A DNA stretch of 64,000 nt from Triangularia verruculosa. Lineage: Eukaryota; Ascomycota; Sordariomycetes; Sordariales; Podosporaceae. A program made the position numbers and the translations under genes. The notes under the pieces were generated by a model. That model worked only from the letters and a program-made list of their open reading frames with translations. It was not told the origin of the DNA and made no database searches. Shown here piece by piece: positions 12,370-24,330 of this stretch (its first letter is position 1; each line of letters starts with the position of its first letter). Location: positions 62,001 through 126,000 of the forward strand of contig MU863958.1 in assembly GCA_033296885.1 (NCBI GenBank). Reading direction: 5' to 3'.

Positions 12370-15300
12370 CTAAGATGTCGGCTCACCCTGCTGCTCCGGA
12401 TCCTCTGGGTTGGCAATAGCGGTGGTACCGCTTCCAGCCTGTGACCCCGATGACGACGCAACGACCTCTTCCTCATCATCGTCAACATCTACCAACTGAG
12501 TGGCCTTGTACTTCTTTTTGGCCGCGGCTTTCAAAGAGGTGTAATCACCGCTCATCTCGCACATGCCCCTGAATGTGCCGTTGGCCTTCTGGAGAAGCTT
12601 GTATGGGTGGTCATACTCGACGATCTGGCCCTTGTCAAGAACTAAAACCTTGTCATAATCGACGATTGTCTGCAGGCGGTGGGCAATCGTGATGATGGTG
12701 CTGGTGAGCTCACGGATTGTCCCTTGAATGGCAGCATCAGTAGCATAGTCGATCGATGCTGTGGCTTCGTCCATGACCAACACACTGGGATTTTTGAGCA
12801 GAGCCCGTGCCAGACAGAGAAGCTGGCGCTGGCCCTGAGATAGGTTGTTGCCTGATTCCGTGACAGGGGACGAGAGATCGAGGAAGATGTTCTTATTCGT
12901 GGCGGTCGCTGGTCTTGATGGCTCCTCGGAAGCAGCAATCGATTCGACAGCGGTTGTTGCGGGAGGAATTGCTGTAGAACCAAGTGTAACCTCATCGGGG
13001 CCAATAAGCTGCACACGACGGAGGGCGGCAAAGATTTGGGCGTCGGTATAAGAGTCAAAGGGGTCCAGGTTGCTGCGGATGGTTCCCATGAAGAGCGTGG
13101 GCTCCTGAGGGACGATGGTGATACCCTCACGCAGATCGCGCAAGCCAACCTGACCAATGTCCACATCGTCAATCAAGATTTTGCCCTCATCAGCTTCAAG
13201 CGCACGGAATATGGCCAGTGTCAGCGAGCTCTTCCCGGCGCCAGTCCTTCCCACAATACCGATCTTCTCCCGGGCCTCAATCTTGAACGTCAGGTTGCGC
13301 AGAACAGGCTCCAGCTCCTTGCGGTACCGGGTCGAATAGTTGATGAACTCGACGGATCCCTGAGCGGGCCAGTTTTTGTCTGGGCGGTTCTTCTCCACAA
13401 TGGCTTCGGCCTCCTGCTCCACGTCCAAGTACTCCTTGATACGCTCGACCGAGTTCATGTTTTGCTCATTCATAGCGTAAAGGCGCACCAACCACAGGAT
13501 GTTGTCGGCAAAACCAATGGCGTAGCTCAGCGAGATACCAGCAGACCCTGGATCAACCTTGCCGAGACTGATAATAACAAATACACCGGCAAAGAATGCG
13601 ACGAAGTCACCTAAGACATCGGTCCTGAAGGAAAGCCATCTGTTAGCGGCCCAAAGGTAGATAAATGGGCGCAGTTGTTTGTTGATTCTTGCGAGGTTGT
13701 CTCTGATGAATCGCCGCTCATCACCATAGGCTCGAATGGTTGTCACACCGCTAAGAGTCTCTCCGAACTGTTGGAACAACGGACTTCGCTCAACAGACTC
13801 CAAGCGCTTAAGATCCCGCGAGGAATGGAGGTAGAATTGTCCGAGGAATACATATGCGGCCGTGATAAACACGCCGGGAATCAAGAACGCCGGGGTGATG
13901 TAGGCGATCAAAACGACCGTAACAATGATACCGAGGGCGCAAGCCATGACGCCAATAGCGACAGGCGCCACTTCCTGATCAACGGCTTCAAGATCCTTGC
14001 TGAACCGGTTCATGATCTGACCAAGCGGGGTAACATCGAAAAACTTGAACCGCGCTCCTGTCACGGACTTCATCAGACGATCGTGAAGCTTCCAGGAGGC
14101 CGTGAGAGCACCGAAGAAGATCCAGAGGTCTCTCACGAGAGCGGCACAAGCGCCAGCAGAACCAATCATTGCCAAAACCGTCAGGTAGTAGATCACATCG
14201 ACATCCTTGTTGTCGGCAGCCGAGAACGTCGCGCTATCGCCCTTGGCGTAATTAGCAATCGAAGCAAAGTACGTCGGCGACAAGGTCTGGCTAGAGTAGC
14301 TGTGGGAGCTCATGCTGAACTGAGCGGCAGCTGTTTCGTTGAAGGTGTACTGATTAGCCCATTCCTTGATCCACAAATTGGAAGCAACACCGGAAAGTTG
14401 TTGAGCCGAGAAGACGAGACCTGCCAATAACCAAAAACCCCAGCTCCCCATGGACCCTAGATAGAGTTTCATAACAGGCCATTGGACAGCACCAACAGCC
14501 TTGGTTTCTTCCACAGCATCCTGTTTCTTAGGCTCCTTCTTGGGCGATTTGGGTTTGCTCTTTGGTGAACTCCCGTCAGCTTCGTTAAGCAGAGTGTCAC
14601 CACTCTCCTCTCCAACACTGGAAGGGACGCGAGAAGGAACACGAGATACGTGGGCGGATCCTGACGTAGACTTGGGAATGGCATCCTCTCCGAGTTTGCC
14701 CGCTTCAATCAACTCCTTGGGGGTACCCTGACCAGTAACACGACCATTGTTCATCGTCAAGACGAAGTCAGCAGGTGGCACGCAAAGCGGGATATTGTGC
14801 GAGACAAGAATGCAAGTGCGGTGCGCCATCAGAGGTCCCATGATGCAGTTGGTGAAGATCCACTGGGCAGTGTGGGAGTCCACGGCGCTCAAGCAGTCAT
14901 CCAGGAGCAGGTGCTTCGAGTTCGAGTAGACGGCACGTGCGAGCGAGATACGTTGCTTCTGGCCACCCGAAAGGGTAATGCCCTTCTCTCCCACCAGGGT
15001 CTCATCGCCGTGGTCAAGGATCTCGAGGTCGTGTTCCAAGGCACAAGCAACAATGACATCGCGATATCTTTTCTCGTCGAATGGGGCTGAGAAGAGAATA
15101 TTGTCCTTGATGCTGGCGTTCACAAGCCAGGCCTGTTGAGCAACGTAGGCGCATGTTTCAGCAAGGCCGGTCTCGGGATCCGGCCGAACGTCTTCACGAC
15201 TACGACCACCTGGAAGAAGAACGCGGCCAGCCATGATAGTCATCTCGCCAAGCAGGGCCATCAGCAGAGACGTCTTGCCACAGCCTGTAGGCCCGGTGAT

Positions 15301-17582
15301 CACATTCAACTTGCCAATCTTGAAGTCGACATTGAGATCGAGCAAGCGGAATGCCATTGATCCATCCTCCTGAACAGTGGACTTGCTGCCCCAGATGAAG
15401 GTGGCGTCCCTGAAACCGATAGCCCTGTTTCCATCATCGTCGATGTTGTCTTCGCCCAGCTGCTCAAACTTCTCGGTCTCTTCCTCGGACAGGAACTCCT
15501 CAATACGGTCAATCGAGACTTTGGACTCCTGGACGTGGGCAATCATGTCGCCAATCTGGTCAAGGGGGTAGCGGAGAAGCATGAACAGTGAAATGGCCGT
15601 AAAGGCAACGGAAGGATATAGCGGCTTCTTCTCGATGACGGTGTAGACCAAGAAGGAGAAGAACGTGATCAAGATTGGGACAGTGTTCCACACAGCCACT
15701 GCAGCAGCCCACAACATGAACCGTCTTCGCAAAGCTTGAAGCTCGGCTCTTCTCTTTTCGTCAACGATCTTGGCGAAACGATGCTCCCAGGCGAAGTACT
15801 TGATGATTCTAATGTTTTGCAGAATCTCGTTGGTCGTATGGATTCGCTTGTCGGTGGCACTCATGATCTTCTTCTGGGTGCTGTTGAAGCCCTTTCCGAA
15901 CGCAATGTTGATGGGAAGCAGCAGAACCATGACAATGAAGCCAGGAATGGCACTCAAACCCATGACTTGATAGAGCAAAAAGATGGACACAATGAGCTGG
16001 GTTGGGGCAGACGCGACAAGGAAGTGCAAGTACGCCGTAACCTCCGACACCTTGAAACTGTCAACCGACATCAGGTTGATGATAGTACCAAGGTTGGCCT
16101 GCTCGTCGGCGTCAGCAGTCTTCGCATCCTTCTTGGAAGCATCGGCCTCTTCATTTGAAGCAGCTTGACTGTCCTTCTTCCCGAGCCCCAGCAGGCGCTT
16201 GGCTTTGGAAATAATGCCACCCTTCTTGGTGGTCTCGTCCTTCTTTTTACCAGCCCCAAGCGCCGAGTCTTTGCCCGCAGCCGCCTTTCTTCGCAGTGCC
16301 TTGGCATAAATCTCTCCGACCAGAATAGCGCGGATGTTGATGCAAATCTTGCGGCCAATCCACAAGGCCTGGGCATCACCAACAGATCTAATGATGTCGG
16401 TGATTGGGAGCAAGATGACATACAGCCATAGAACGTTTATGGGCGCCTGGGATGGATCCTCAACGTACTCCAGAATGGCTTTGAGGAGGAGAGTGGGCGC
16501 AAAAGTAAATACACCCGACACGATAGCCCAGGCGGCCTGGGCAAAAAGCATTCCCTTGAAAAACTTGACCAAATGGAACGCCAGCGAAGTGGTCTTCTTG
16601 GCTTGACGGTAAGCAGAAAGAATAGCGGCGGCCTTATCTCTGGGAAGCAAATTCCAAACTTTCTTGAGCTCCAGCGGCTCTTTCCAGCCATCCCAGACGA
16701 TCGAGTCGACCCATGAGAAGGTGTAATGCGAGAGAAGTGACGCGAGATTTTCACGACCAGGCGGAATGCCATCCTCCCACTCCAGAAGCACCGTCTTGTT
16801 GCCCTTTCGAGTGCTGATAGCCATTCCGAATAGCAGAGACGTCAGTGCGAACTCCGTTATCACCAGAACCTGGGTGAACTGAGTGACAGTGTGAACCAAC
16901 ACAGACCGGAACAGAATCAGGGCAAAAAGCCACTGGCAACTGTAAATCGCAGCTGTGTGATTCCACAGCCTCGGGACACGCCATTGTGTATTTCCCAGGA
17001 AAAGCCTGAGAGATGCGAGCACCAGGACATAGACCCAAACAGTCAGGCCGGCGATACCAGCCAAGCCATCTTTGGCCTCGACATCGTACAGCAACCCAAC
17101 CACATTGACAGCCACCAGGCCGGCCACCGCCAGTTGCTCGACAACAACAGAAAGAGTCTGCCCGGGCGGCGTATCAGCCTGCACGATGGACCCCTTGGTC
17201 GTAGTTTTGGCAAGCGCAAGCCGTCCGCCGTTGATGGTCAGACCCTCATCGTCTTCGCTCTCTGACGTTGGCTCTTCATCGGCGGGGAGGTCTGTGTGGT
17301 TCGGGGGCGATATCGGAGTTGCGCCATTGCTGAGACGCTCGTATCCTCGGCTTCTTTTTAACCTGACGGCGCGGAAAGAGTTGTGCACAGCGAGTTGGAG
17401 GAATGAGATTCCTATTACGATTAAGGGCAGCAAGACACTGAGATAACTATACGTTCAAACAAAGTACACTGTCAGCGGTTGTTCTCCCGAATTGGTGGTG
17501 TAAATGGTGCTTACTCTTGCTTGAAGCATTGTGTAAAATCATCGACCCGCCATATGGGCCACGAGCACGCGGCGAATCCCAT
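12370..17582 (-). CDS. ABC transporter, ABCC/MRP type (Ybt1/Vmr1-like)
   Basis: Two exons: 17582-17515 (first 22 codons plus 2 bases) and 17446-12370, intron 68 bp; 1714 residues. The short first exon was built by joining the conserved N-terminus (CSWPIWRVDDF) in frame to the next membrane segment; the frame upstream is closed by TGA, so ATG 17582 is the only start. Order: N-terminal TMD0, TMD1 (with a charged insert of about 70 residues rich in K, D and E), NBD1, linker, TMD2, NBD2. NBD1: Walker A GPTGCGKTS near residue 740, signature LSGGQKQ near 850, Walker B LLLDDC, with Asp where the catalytic Glu would be. NBD2: GRTGAGKSS near 1427, degenerate signature LSQGQRQ, Walker B VLVMDEA with Glu. 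This asymmetry is normal for ABCC. Likely a vacuolar pump for conjugates, bile-acid-like compounds or drugs; the substrate cannot be read from sequence. Confidence 0.95.
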
Positions 17583-19031
17583 ATCGCCCGCGTTATCGTG
17601 GCGCAACCACGAGATTGTAGCGTTCACGGCTGTCTCAATTAAGAGTGTTGGCCTTCAATTGGAACCACAAGTTCGATATCGCACGGGGGAGAAACCCTGG
17701 GGAAGTGTCGTTTGATTGGTGGCGAGCGGGCAAGAAATCAGAAAATGGGAAATATTTCCCTGAGAGATCGGCCAGCACTGGAGAAGAGATTTGGCAGGGA
17801 CAGGCGGTTTAGTAAACGCTGGAAACTGGCACCCCGTCGTTGTCTTTTGGCACTAGTCTGGTGGGGTCCGTCTGGGGCGAGTTCCTGTTGGGCGCAAGCA
17901 TCTCGCCTGGAAAGAGGCAGCTGCGATGGTAAGTATTTGTCTGACTCCGCGAGAATAGCTTGGCCCTGAAGTGGTATTCCGGCACGCGGGAGCGAGCAAA
18001 AGTCGGTAACTTGAGCCATCCACACCATCCACCGCGAGGAGTCATAGGTTCGTAGCCGGGCCGGGAGTTTATTTCACAGACGGGACTGGACCTCTCGAAC
18101 CCCAGCAAGAAGGCGGGGAGCCGAGCCAACACAGTGCCGAGGGGTCTCAGCGACAGCAACACACCGACCTTCCGACTGACTACCTATGCGCTGGTTTACG
18201 TTTCAAATCCCCGGGTAGCGATATCGCCCTGTTATGTGGCGTCAAGAAAGCCGTTTCCTGTCGCACCTCGCAGCCTTCTTCGCTGATCCAAAAGCTGGGT
18301 TGGGTGGAGAGCTTACCAAAGGAGAGCTATCGATGATGTCAGATCATCCCTGCAAGCTCAGCAAGAAATTCCTGCCGAGCCGAGTCAAGGCTCTTGGTGT
18401 CGTTTTTCCTTTGCCGGAGAATTCCACGCTTACAAAGAATTGTACGACCATTATGGCTCTACATCTCGAGTTTGAACTTCGACAAAGCCCGGCGGTGATA
18501 TGGCCGTCCGACCTAGGAGCTTACACAGCTCACACATACTGCTGGTGCTTACACCCTGCGCCGTGCTTAAGCGTAGGCGGCATCAATGCGACTGCACACA
18601 GCGCGAAGCTTTGCGCTAGAAGCCAACCTACATCCGCTGGTGGGGGTCGCAAACGCCAAGAATCCCCGACTTTTTATCCGTCCAGTCGGCGTTTTCGAAG
18701 AGTTCCGTTACACGGTGTCACCATCAGAAGCATCCAGGTACGTATCACATGCATAGTCATAAATTAAGGCAATCAAGGGTCTGATATTTGAGCTATCATA
18801 TCGGTGTGTGCCTTCTCAAAGAATTCCTCACACCTTGGACAGAAAAAGAGAACCTTTAACGATAGTAAGGACGCCATAAGAGATGATCAATATGCCTGTT
18901 AACGGACTTTTCAGGCCTATAAACTATCAATACCTATCGACTTCCTATCTCCGTCTCAATAAGGTAAGCTGCTCTTGATCACACAATCATAGACACCAGC
19001 ACACCCCTCTTTCTCACATTGTCCCCCAACT
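17583..19031. other. Intergenic
   Basis: Promoter side of the ABC transporter and 3' side of the kinase-like gene. A plus-strand frame at 18234-18767 (177 codons) has no recognisable features and is taken as chance. No RNA gene recognised. Confidence 0.4.
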
Positions 19032-20384
19032 CTACACCATTCCCAATGTCTCCCTGGAGCTCTGCACCAACTTCCTTCTTTTAGATGGCCTCTCCTCCTC
19101 TTGCTGTGCCTTCTCATAGTCACGGCCGCAACTCACCAGCGCATCCAAAACCTCTTTGCTCGCCTTGTTGTGTTCCCCGCTGTCCAGCCAATGCTGTGGA
19201 AGAGGATCATATCTCTCATCACCAGAAAAGGTCTGCAGCAGCCACAGAGCTGCTAGGTTCGGATTGTCTAGCCATGCCGCGGGAACCCACTCTGCCCAGC
19301 TTCCTCCAGAGGCATCCGCGTCAGTGTCCACGGCTTTCCAGGACTCTCCAGCCTTCCCTATATCCAAGGGCCAGTGACGTAGGATAGGTGAACGGCGATT
19401 TAGGATCTTGTCAAGGATGACAGAACAATTCACTACATACGACTCCAAAATCGCCTGCTGAAAGTTGATAATAGCGACAGTTCCATCCTGTCTAACGAGA
19501 ACATCGTGAGGTCGAATCCGGCGGTGGTGAATATCGCACCACCACCAGAGCTCGTTATCGGCTTCGATGAGACGTTTGAAGGTGTTTAAGCGCTCGGGTT
19601 CAGCGGGTAGCGGTGGGCCAGCCTCCTGTTTGGCTTCCCGAATGAATCTCGACATTGGCTGGACGTGTCCGAGCTTCTCGAGGAGAATCATGCGGACCGG
19701 CCGGTAACCTGATTCAGCTTTGGAGCAAGGCAGATCGATGGTCCACGACCCGAAGAACTGGGGCGTTGCCTTGCAGAGCTCCGGTTGCTCCTTGGTCGCT
19801 TCCGTGATCAAATTGTAGGCTTTTGACTCGGCCGCATAGTCCATATCTGCTCGGGTTGCGCAGTCTGGGGGTGGTCCGGCGGGTGATGGACTGTCCATGA
19901 AATCGTTTTCCGAATTGCTGGGGTAATAGGCACCATCAAAGATCTTCGCAATACAGTCGCTAAGACCATCTTCTTCTTGGCCGGGTAGCTGAACACGACC
20001 CGTAACGATGATGGGCCCGTTGTATGGGTCGTCGTCCGGTTCGTCGAGATATTCATATTCATCATCTCCCCCATCGTCGGAGTTTGAGTTGAATCTCAAG
20101 GGCTTAGGACCGATGATGACCTTGCTGACTGTAAATTCAGATGTCTCGAGACCGGTTTTGCCGCTTATGGGTGGGTTGGCAAGAACAAAATCCACCCTTT
20201 CTGGTCTGGTCTCAGGATTGCATCCGAATTCGCCGTTGTTGTTGTTGTATTTCCGCTCTCCGTCATGACCATAATCGTTGCGTTGCACCCATCCAAATGG
20301 CTCCGGGAGCACGTGTGTTCTGATGACGAGGGTTGCTCCCTTCATGTACGGGTGAACCTCATCTAGCACATTTTTTATCATCAT
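19032..20384 (-). CDS. Fungal kinase-fold protein with lost catalytic residues
   Basis: Single long frame of 450 residues. Near residues 282-300 a block aligns with the catalytic loop of fungal aminoglycoside-phosphotransferase/kinase-like proteins: expected H-G-D..N..L is replaced by HHRRIRPHDVLV, and the metal-binding D-F becomes N-F in IINFQQA. All three acidic or amide catalytic positions are thus changed, so a pseudokinase is likely. The C-terminus is basic (PSKRRK), suggesting nuclear entry. The frame stays open for about 50 codons upstream of the first ATG and looks coding (includes 'CPKPFTNGGIISKK'), but has no ATG before a TAG. A small 5' exon beyond 20.5 kb is therefore probably missing from this model. 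No biological role is known to me. Confidence 0.7.
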   Translation of the reverse strand: MMIKNVLDEVHPYMKGATLVIRTHVLPEPFGWVQRNDYGHDGERKYNNNNGEFGCNPETRPERVDFVLANPPISGKTGLETSEFTVSKVIIGPKPLRFNSNSDDGGDDEYEYLDEPDDDPYNGPIIVTGRVQLPGQEEDGLSDCIAKIFDGAYYPSNSENDFMDSPSPAGPPPDCATRADMDYAAESKAYNLITEATKEQPELCKATPQFFGSWTIDLPCSKAESGYRPVRMILLEKLGHVQPMSRFIREAKQEAGPPLPAEPERLNTFKRLIEADNELWWWCDIHHRRIRPHDVLVRQDGTVAIINFQQAILESYVVNCSVILDKILNRRSPILRHWPLDIGKAGESWKAVDTDADASGGSWAEWVPAAWLDNPNLAALWLLQTFSGDERYDPLPQHWLDSGEHNKASKEVLDALVSCGRDYEKAQQEEERPSKRRKLVQSSRETLGMV

Positions 20385-22128
20385 GGCGAAATGAGCTGTC
20401 TTCTTCGAGATGATCCCTCCGTTGGTGAAAGGCTTGGGACAATAGGTTGAAATTGAGCCTTTCGTGGTGCGCAGAAGACTTTTCAGGATACCTAGCCTTG
20501 CCTAACGATATGAGTTGATGGACCAATTCCAATTTCTGACTTTTTGTGTGATGAAAGGGTCTTGACGGAGTATTGAGAAGGGGAGAGAGAGAAAAAAAAA
20601 AGCCACTATCAGCCCTAAGTAATTATTATTTAAGTCACGCCGTGAGCGATATGCTTTCGGCCACACCAAGTACTCCACTGATTACTTTGTTCGCCCAGAC
20701 GTCTAAAACGCCCACAACCCTCCCAGTGCCCTTACACGCGGAAGGATTTGTTGAACTTTGAAGCGCCCCTGACGGAAACTTTAATCCAACCAAGCTTGTC
20801 AGTGCCTGTCTTGCAATGCTCGAGCATGTACTTAAGGTCACCTCAGGTAGGCACGTCCATCTTCTCACCACGTTGCTGTAATTAGCTCCGAATCAAGTAC
20901 CTAAGGTAGCCAACCTATTACTGCTGGCTTTTGTCTTTGAAGGACTTCTCCTCAGTATGGTGTAGAAAATAAGAAACTTATCAGAATTTAGGGGGGTGTT
21001 GCGAGACTCAGGTACCTAATGATGAGGATGATGACCTTGAGTATCACAGCCAGAGCGCTGCTGCACAAACAAGAGGGTCATCAGAATCTATCCAATCTTA
21101 TAACTGACTACTGAGACACAATGTAAACTGATTAACTACTGTGGTTCCCCACCTAGGTAACTTTCAAGTGTATCCGTATTATATCAGGAACTCAAACATA
21201 TTTTGGAGGATATCTGTTTCAAAGAAAGGCTTCTCGGAGCTCTCTAGCAGTCTGAAAAGACGCTTTTTCTTCAAAGCGTCCTTCTGCGCCTGTCTGTTCT
21301 CCTCGCAGGCACCTATAAGAGATATCTCCTTCAAAAAAGAAAAGCTAGCAGCCGTTCAGGCAGGTAGGTTGCAATATAAGATCTCTTGAACCAGAAACCT
21401 TCACGGCATTTGACTGCACCTCGAAAAACGGCAAACAAAACGGTTTGAGTACCCACCGTTCGTGAAGGGACTCCACGGTCAATGGAGCCCCCCGTCAGGT
21501 TGAGATCCGACCCACGGTGAGCTTCATTCACTCCGACAATGAAACCCTGCGTTTCCCACCTGGGAGCCCCTTCTGGCTGCATGTACACGTTGGCCTGCAG
21601 GTAAGATTGGTCACATCTTGCACAAACCATCGGCAGGCAATCGTGGTCGTGTCACCTGCCCTTTCGGCTTGCCGAACCCATATCCGTTGGTATACCTTTG
21701 TATATACAGCTGCCTAGAGATTCAGAATCGAGTCCATGTGCACTATCACACCCTCATCGGACACTGTCACCCCTTTGCAACCATTTTCTGTGGAGAACAA
21801 TCCCGAGCGCCTGAGCCCCTGACCATTCCATACTATCAAACATCTAACAAATTGACTTCCCGGGGAATAACCTCCTGATGCAATACGCCCCGCCCGCTTT
21901 TGGGAAGCCTCCCTTTATGACATTTGCTTTTTAATACAATACAATGCGGCCCATGTTCAACCCCCCAAGGCCATTACCAAGCAACAATAAATCAAAAAAA
22001 TGTGTATATGGTATATGCTCCGGCAGTCCTTTCGTATCGACGACCTCGCTGAGATCATCACGTCATGACTACCTGATTTTCATTCATATGGGCAAAGCAG
22101 GTGCACAAGTGCGCCATCTGCTGCTCTC
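20385..22128. other. Intergenic
   Basis: About 20385-20520 probably contains unrecognised 5' coding sequence of the kinase-like gene. A CT-rich tract on the minus strand at 20.57-20.6 kb could be its leader. Variants of a short motif (ACCTAAGGTA / AGGTACCTA) recur at 20.84, 20.90, 21.01 and 21.15 kb. The rest, including the 3' flank of SEC61 (about 21.9-22.1 kb, AT-richer), shows no gene. Confidence 0.4.
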
Positions 22129-23830
22129 TCAACCCATGATCATCCCCTTCATGCCAGAAAGGTCACCCTCCTTGGCAGCGATCTCGAAGTAACCATAGAT
22201 GATGCTGGACACAGAGGTTAGCATATTGCACAACTCGAAAATAAATGCGCGATCAAGACTTACGTGACAGCAAGAAGAGTTCCGGTACCAGAGCCGAGCG
22301 CACCCATGAGATCGCTGGCAACGGAAAGAGCACCAATGCAAGCGCCACCGAAGGCAGCGGCAGTGGGAATAATGCGCTTAAGCTCCTTGTACATGCTCTG
22401 CTCACGGTGGCCAGCCATAACGAGACCCTGGTCCTTGAGCTGCTTGGCAACATCACGGGGGCTGGAGCCGGAAACCTCAATCCAGGTCTTGGAGAAGACA
22501 GCGCAGGCAGTGAGCATGTAGGCAATGTAAACAACCGTGTGGATGGGGTCGAGCATGGCGTCCTTGAAGTTGAGGGGAGGAGACATGTAGTAGACGAGAC
22601 CGGAGATGGCAGAGAGCTGCGAGGAGCCGTCCTTGGCCTCCCAGACACCGAAAAGACGGACCAAAAGGTTCTCGGAGAAGCGAGAGTAGAGCATCTGGCT
22701 GATCAAGAAGATGTTGGATGAGAGGGCGGACTGAAGCATGATGGGCATGTTCGAGGTGTAGAACAGGCGGATGGGGTACGAGCCACGAGCACCACGCTGG
22801 CGGGACGACTTGACGGGGATCTCGACGCGGAAGCCCTGGAGGTAGATGACGGCGGCGAAGACGAGGAGGGTGGCGAGGAGGTTCATGATGTTGGGGAGAT
22901 TCTGTCTGTAGAAAGCCTCCTGGAGAGCTCTCTGCTTGTTGGGCCAGGTCATGAGGAGGTGGAAGAGGGCGATGACGGCACCTTCGTACTCGGGACCACG
23001 GCCAGTGTTGATCGAGGTGGGGGAGAAAGCCTTCCACATGATGGACTCGCAGATGTTGGTGGCAATGAAGAGCGAGATACCGCTGCCAAGACCATAGCCC
23101 TTCTGGAGGAGCTCATCGAGGAGAATGACAATCATGCCAGCAAGAACCAGCTGAAGGATCAGGAGGAAGACAATGCCGGCTCCGAGATCGCTGGGAGGGC
23201 CATAGAGACCGGTGAAGACGTAGACAGTGGCGGTACCAACAGAGAGAATGAGGGCGAAGAGCTTCTGGGCGGTCTGGTAGAGCTCGCGGTCGGACTTGAG
23301 GTCGAGGTTGACATCGATCATGTGGGTGCCGGCAAGGAGCTGGAAGACCATGCCCGACGAAATGATGGGAGTGATACCCAATTCCATCAGTGTACCGCGG
23401 TTACTCGCCATCATCATGCGCAGCCAGTATAGTGGATCGGATGTGTCTGAGGAGACGATGCCATAGAGGGGCATCTGGCTCATCACCAAGAAGATGAGTA
23501 GTGTCAAGCCAGTCCACATCAACTTTTGGTTGAAGGGAATCTTGGTCTCTGGCTGCTGAACCTCGGGGAGGAACGGCACAAAGGGCTTGACCAGGTCGAG
23601 AAATCGTACTGCATGGCGGAAGACTGGTCAGCGAAACTGTCGCAAACGGAAGCTGTTCGAGCGGGCGCTGGACATGCTAGACGGCGGTGTCGCAGAGAGG
23701 AGATGCCAATTGCAAAGGAACAAAGCTCCAATGGGTTGGGATAGCTGTTGGGCGACGTTGATGCCCAGCGCGAAGCTGTTGTCATGACGCGCCGGGAAGA
23801 GGTGGGCAGAGGGTACTTACAAGAACTCAT
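22129..23830 (-). CDS. SEC61: Sec61 alpha, ER protein-translocation channel
   Basis: Three exons: 23830-23821 (only MSS plus one base), 23608-22264 and 22204-22129. The introns of 212 and 59 bp are GT..AG and keep frame; 476 residues, the usual length. The spliced N-terminus reads MSSLRFLDLVKPF, as in all fungal Sec61. Ten hydrophobic segments follow, with conserved plug-region residues 'PLYGI', the 'NRGTLMELGI' block and 'GSGISLFIATN'. The protein is the SecY-family pore of the ER membrane, working with Sss1 and Sbh1 to translocate secretory proteins. The first intron of 212 bp after only ten coding bases is the typical place for leader-intron regulation. The gene diverges from MOD5 across a 500-bp shared promoter. 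Confidence 0.98.
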
Positions 23831-24330
23831 GGTGGGCAGTGGGATGTGGAAATATAAAAAAATAAATTAGTAAACCATCCAGAAGAAAATGAAGGGCCGA
23901 AGTGAGCGACAACGACTCTGTGGGATGGCGAGTGTTGCCGGCGCAATTGGGGGAAGAAAAGAGAAGAAGGTATGCTCAGCTCTGGATATGGAGCAGAGGA
24001 GGCGGCTGCTTAGAGATCTGGCTTCAAAAGTTATTCTGTGATGTGTCCAATTTCGAATGGATCCACACGTGACCCCTGCCCACCCAAAACGCGCGCACGT
24101 CCCCCTCCTCCGCTCCCTTCCCTGCGGCCAGCTCCGGCTGGAACCAAGCTTTTTACCAACGCCAAGGGTCCCCTTCTCCAATTGACCGTTGGAGACATGG
24201 GAGCCTCACTCATCAAAAGTGAATTTCGAAGCTTCCCTAGAAAAGCTAGACTAGGGGAAAAAAATAAAAATATCATGAACCAATCGTGAAATGGCTCGCC
24301 CATAGCTGACCGCAGGCACTATCTTTCCAC
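23831..24330. promoter_or_regulatory. Shared divergent promoter of SEC61 and the MOD5-type gene
   Basis: Five hundred bases separate the two outward-facing start codons, so both promoters must lie here. A CACGTG E-box occurs at 24066-24071. There is no obvious TATA box. The flanking A/T-rich stretches at 23.85 and 24.26 kb could be leader sequences. Confidence 0.6.

Noticed and set aside
13675..14430. 251-codon frame opposite the ABC transporter
   Set aside because: Shadow of the strongly coding opposite strand.
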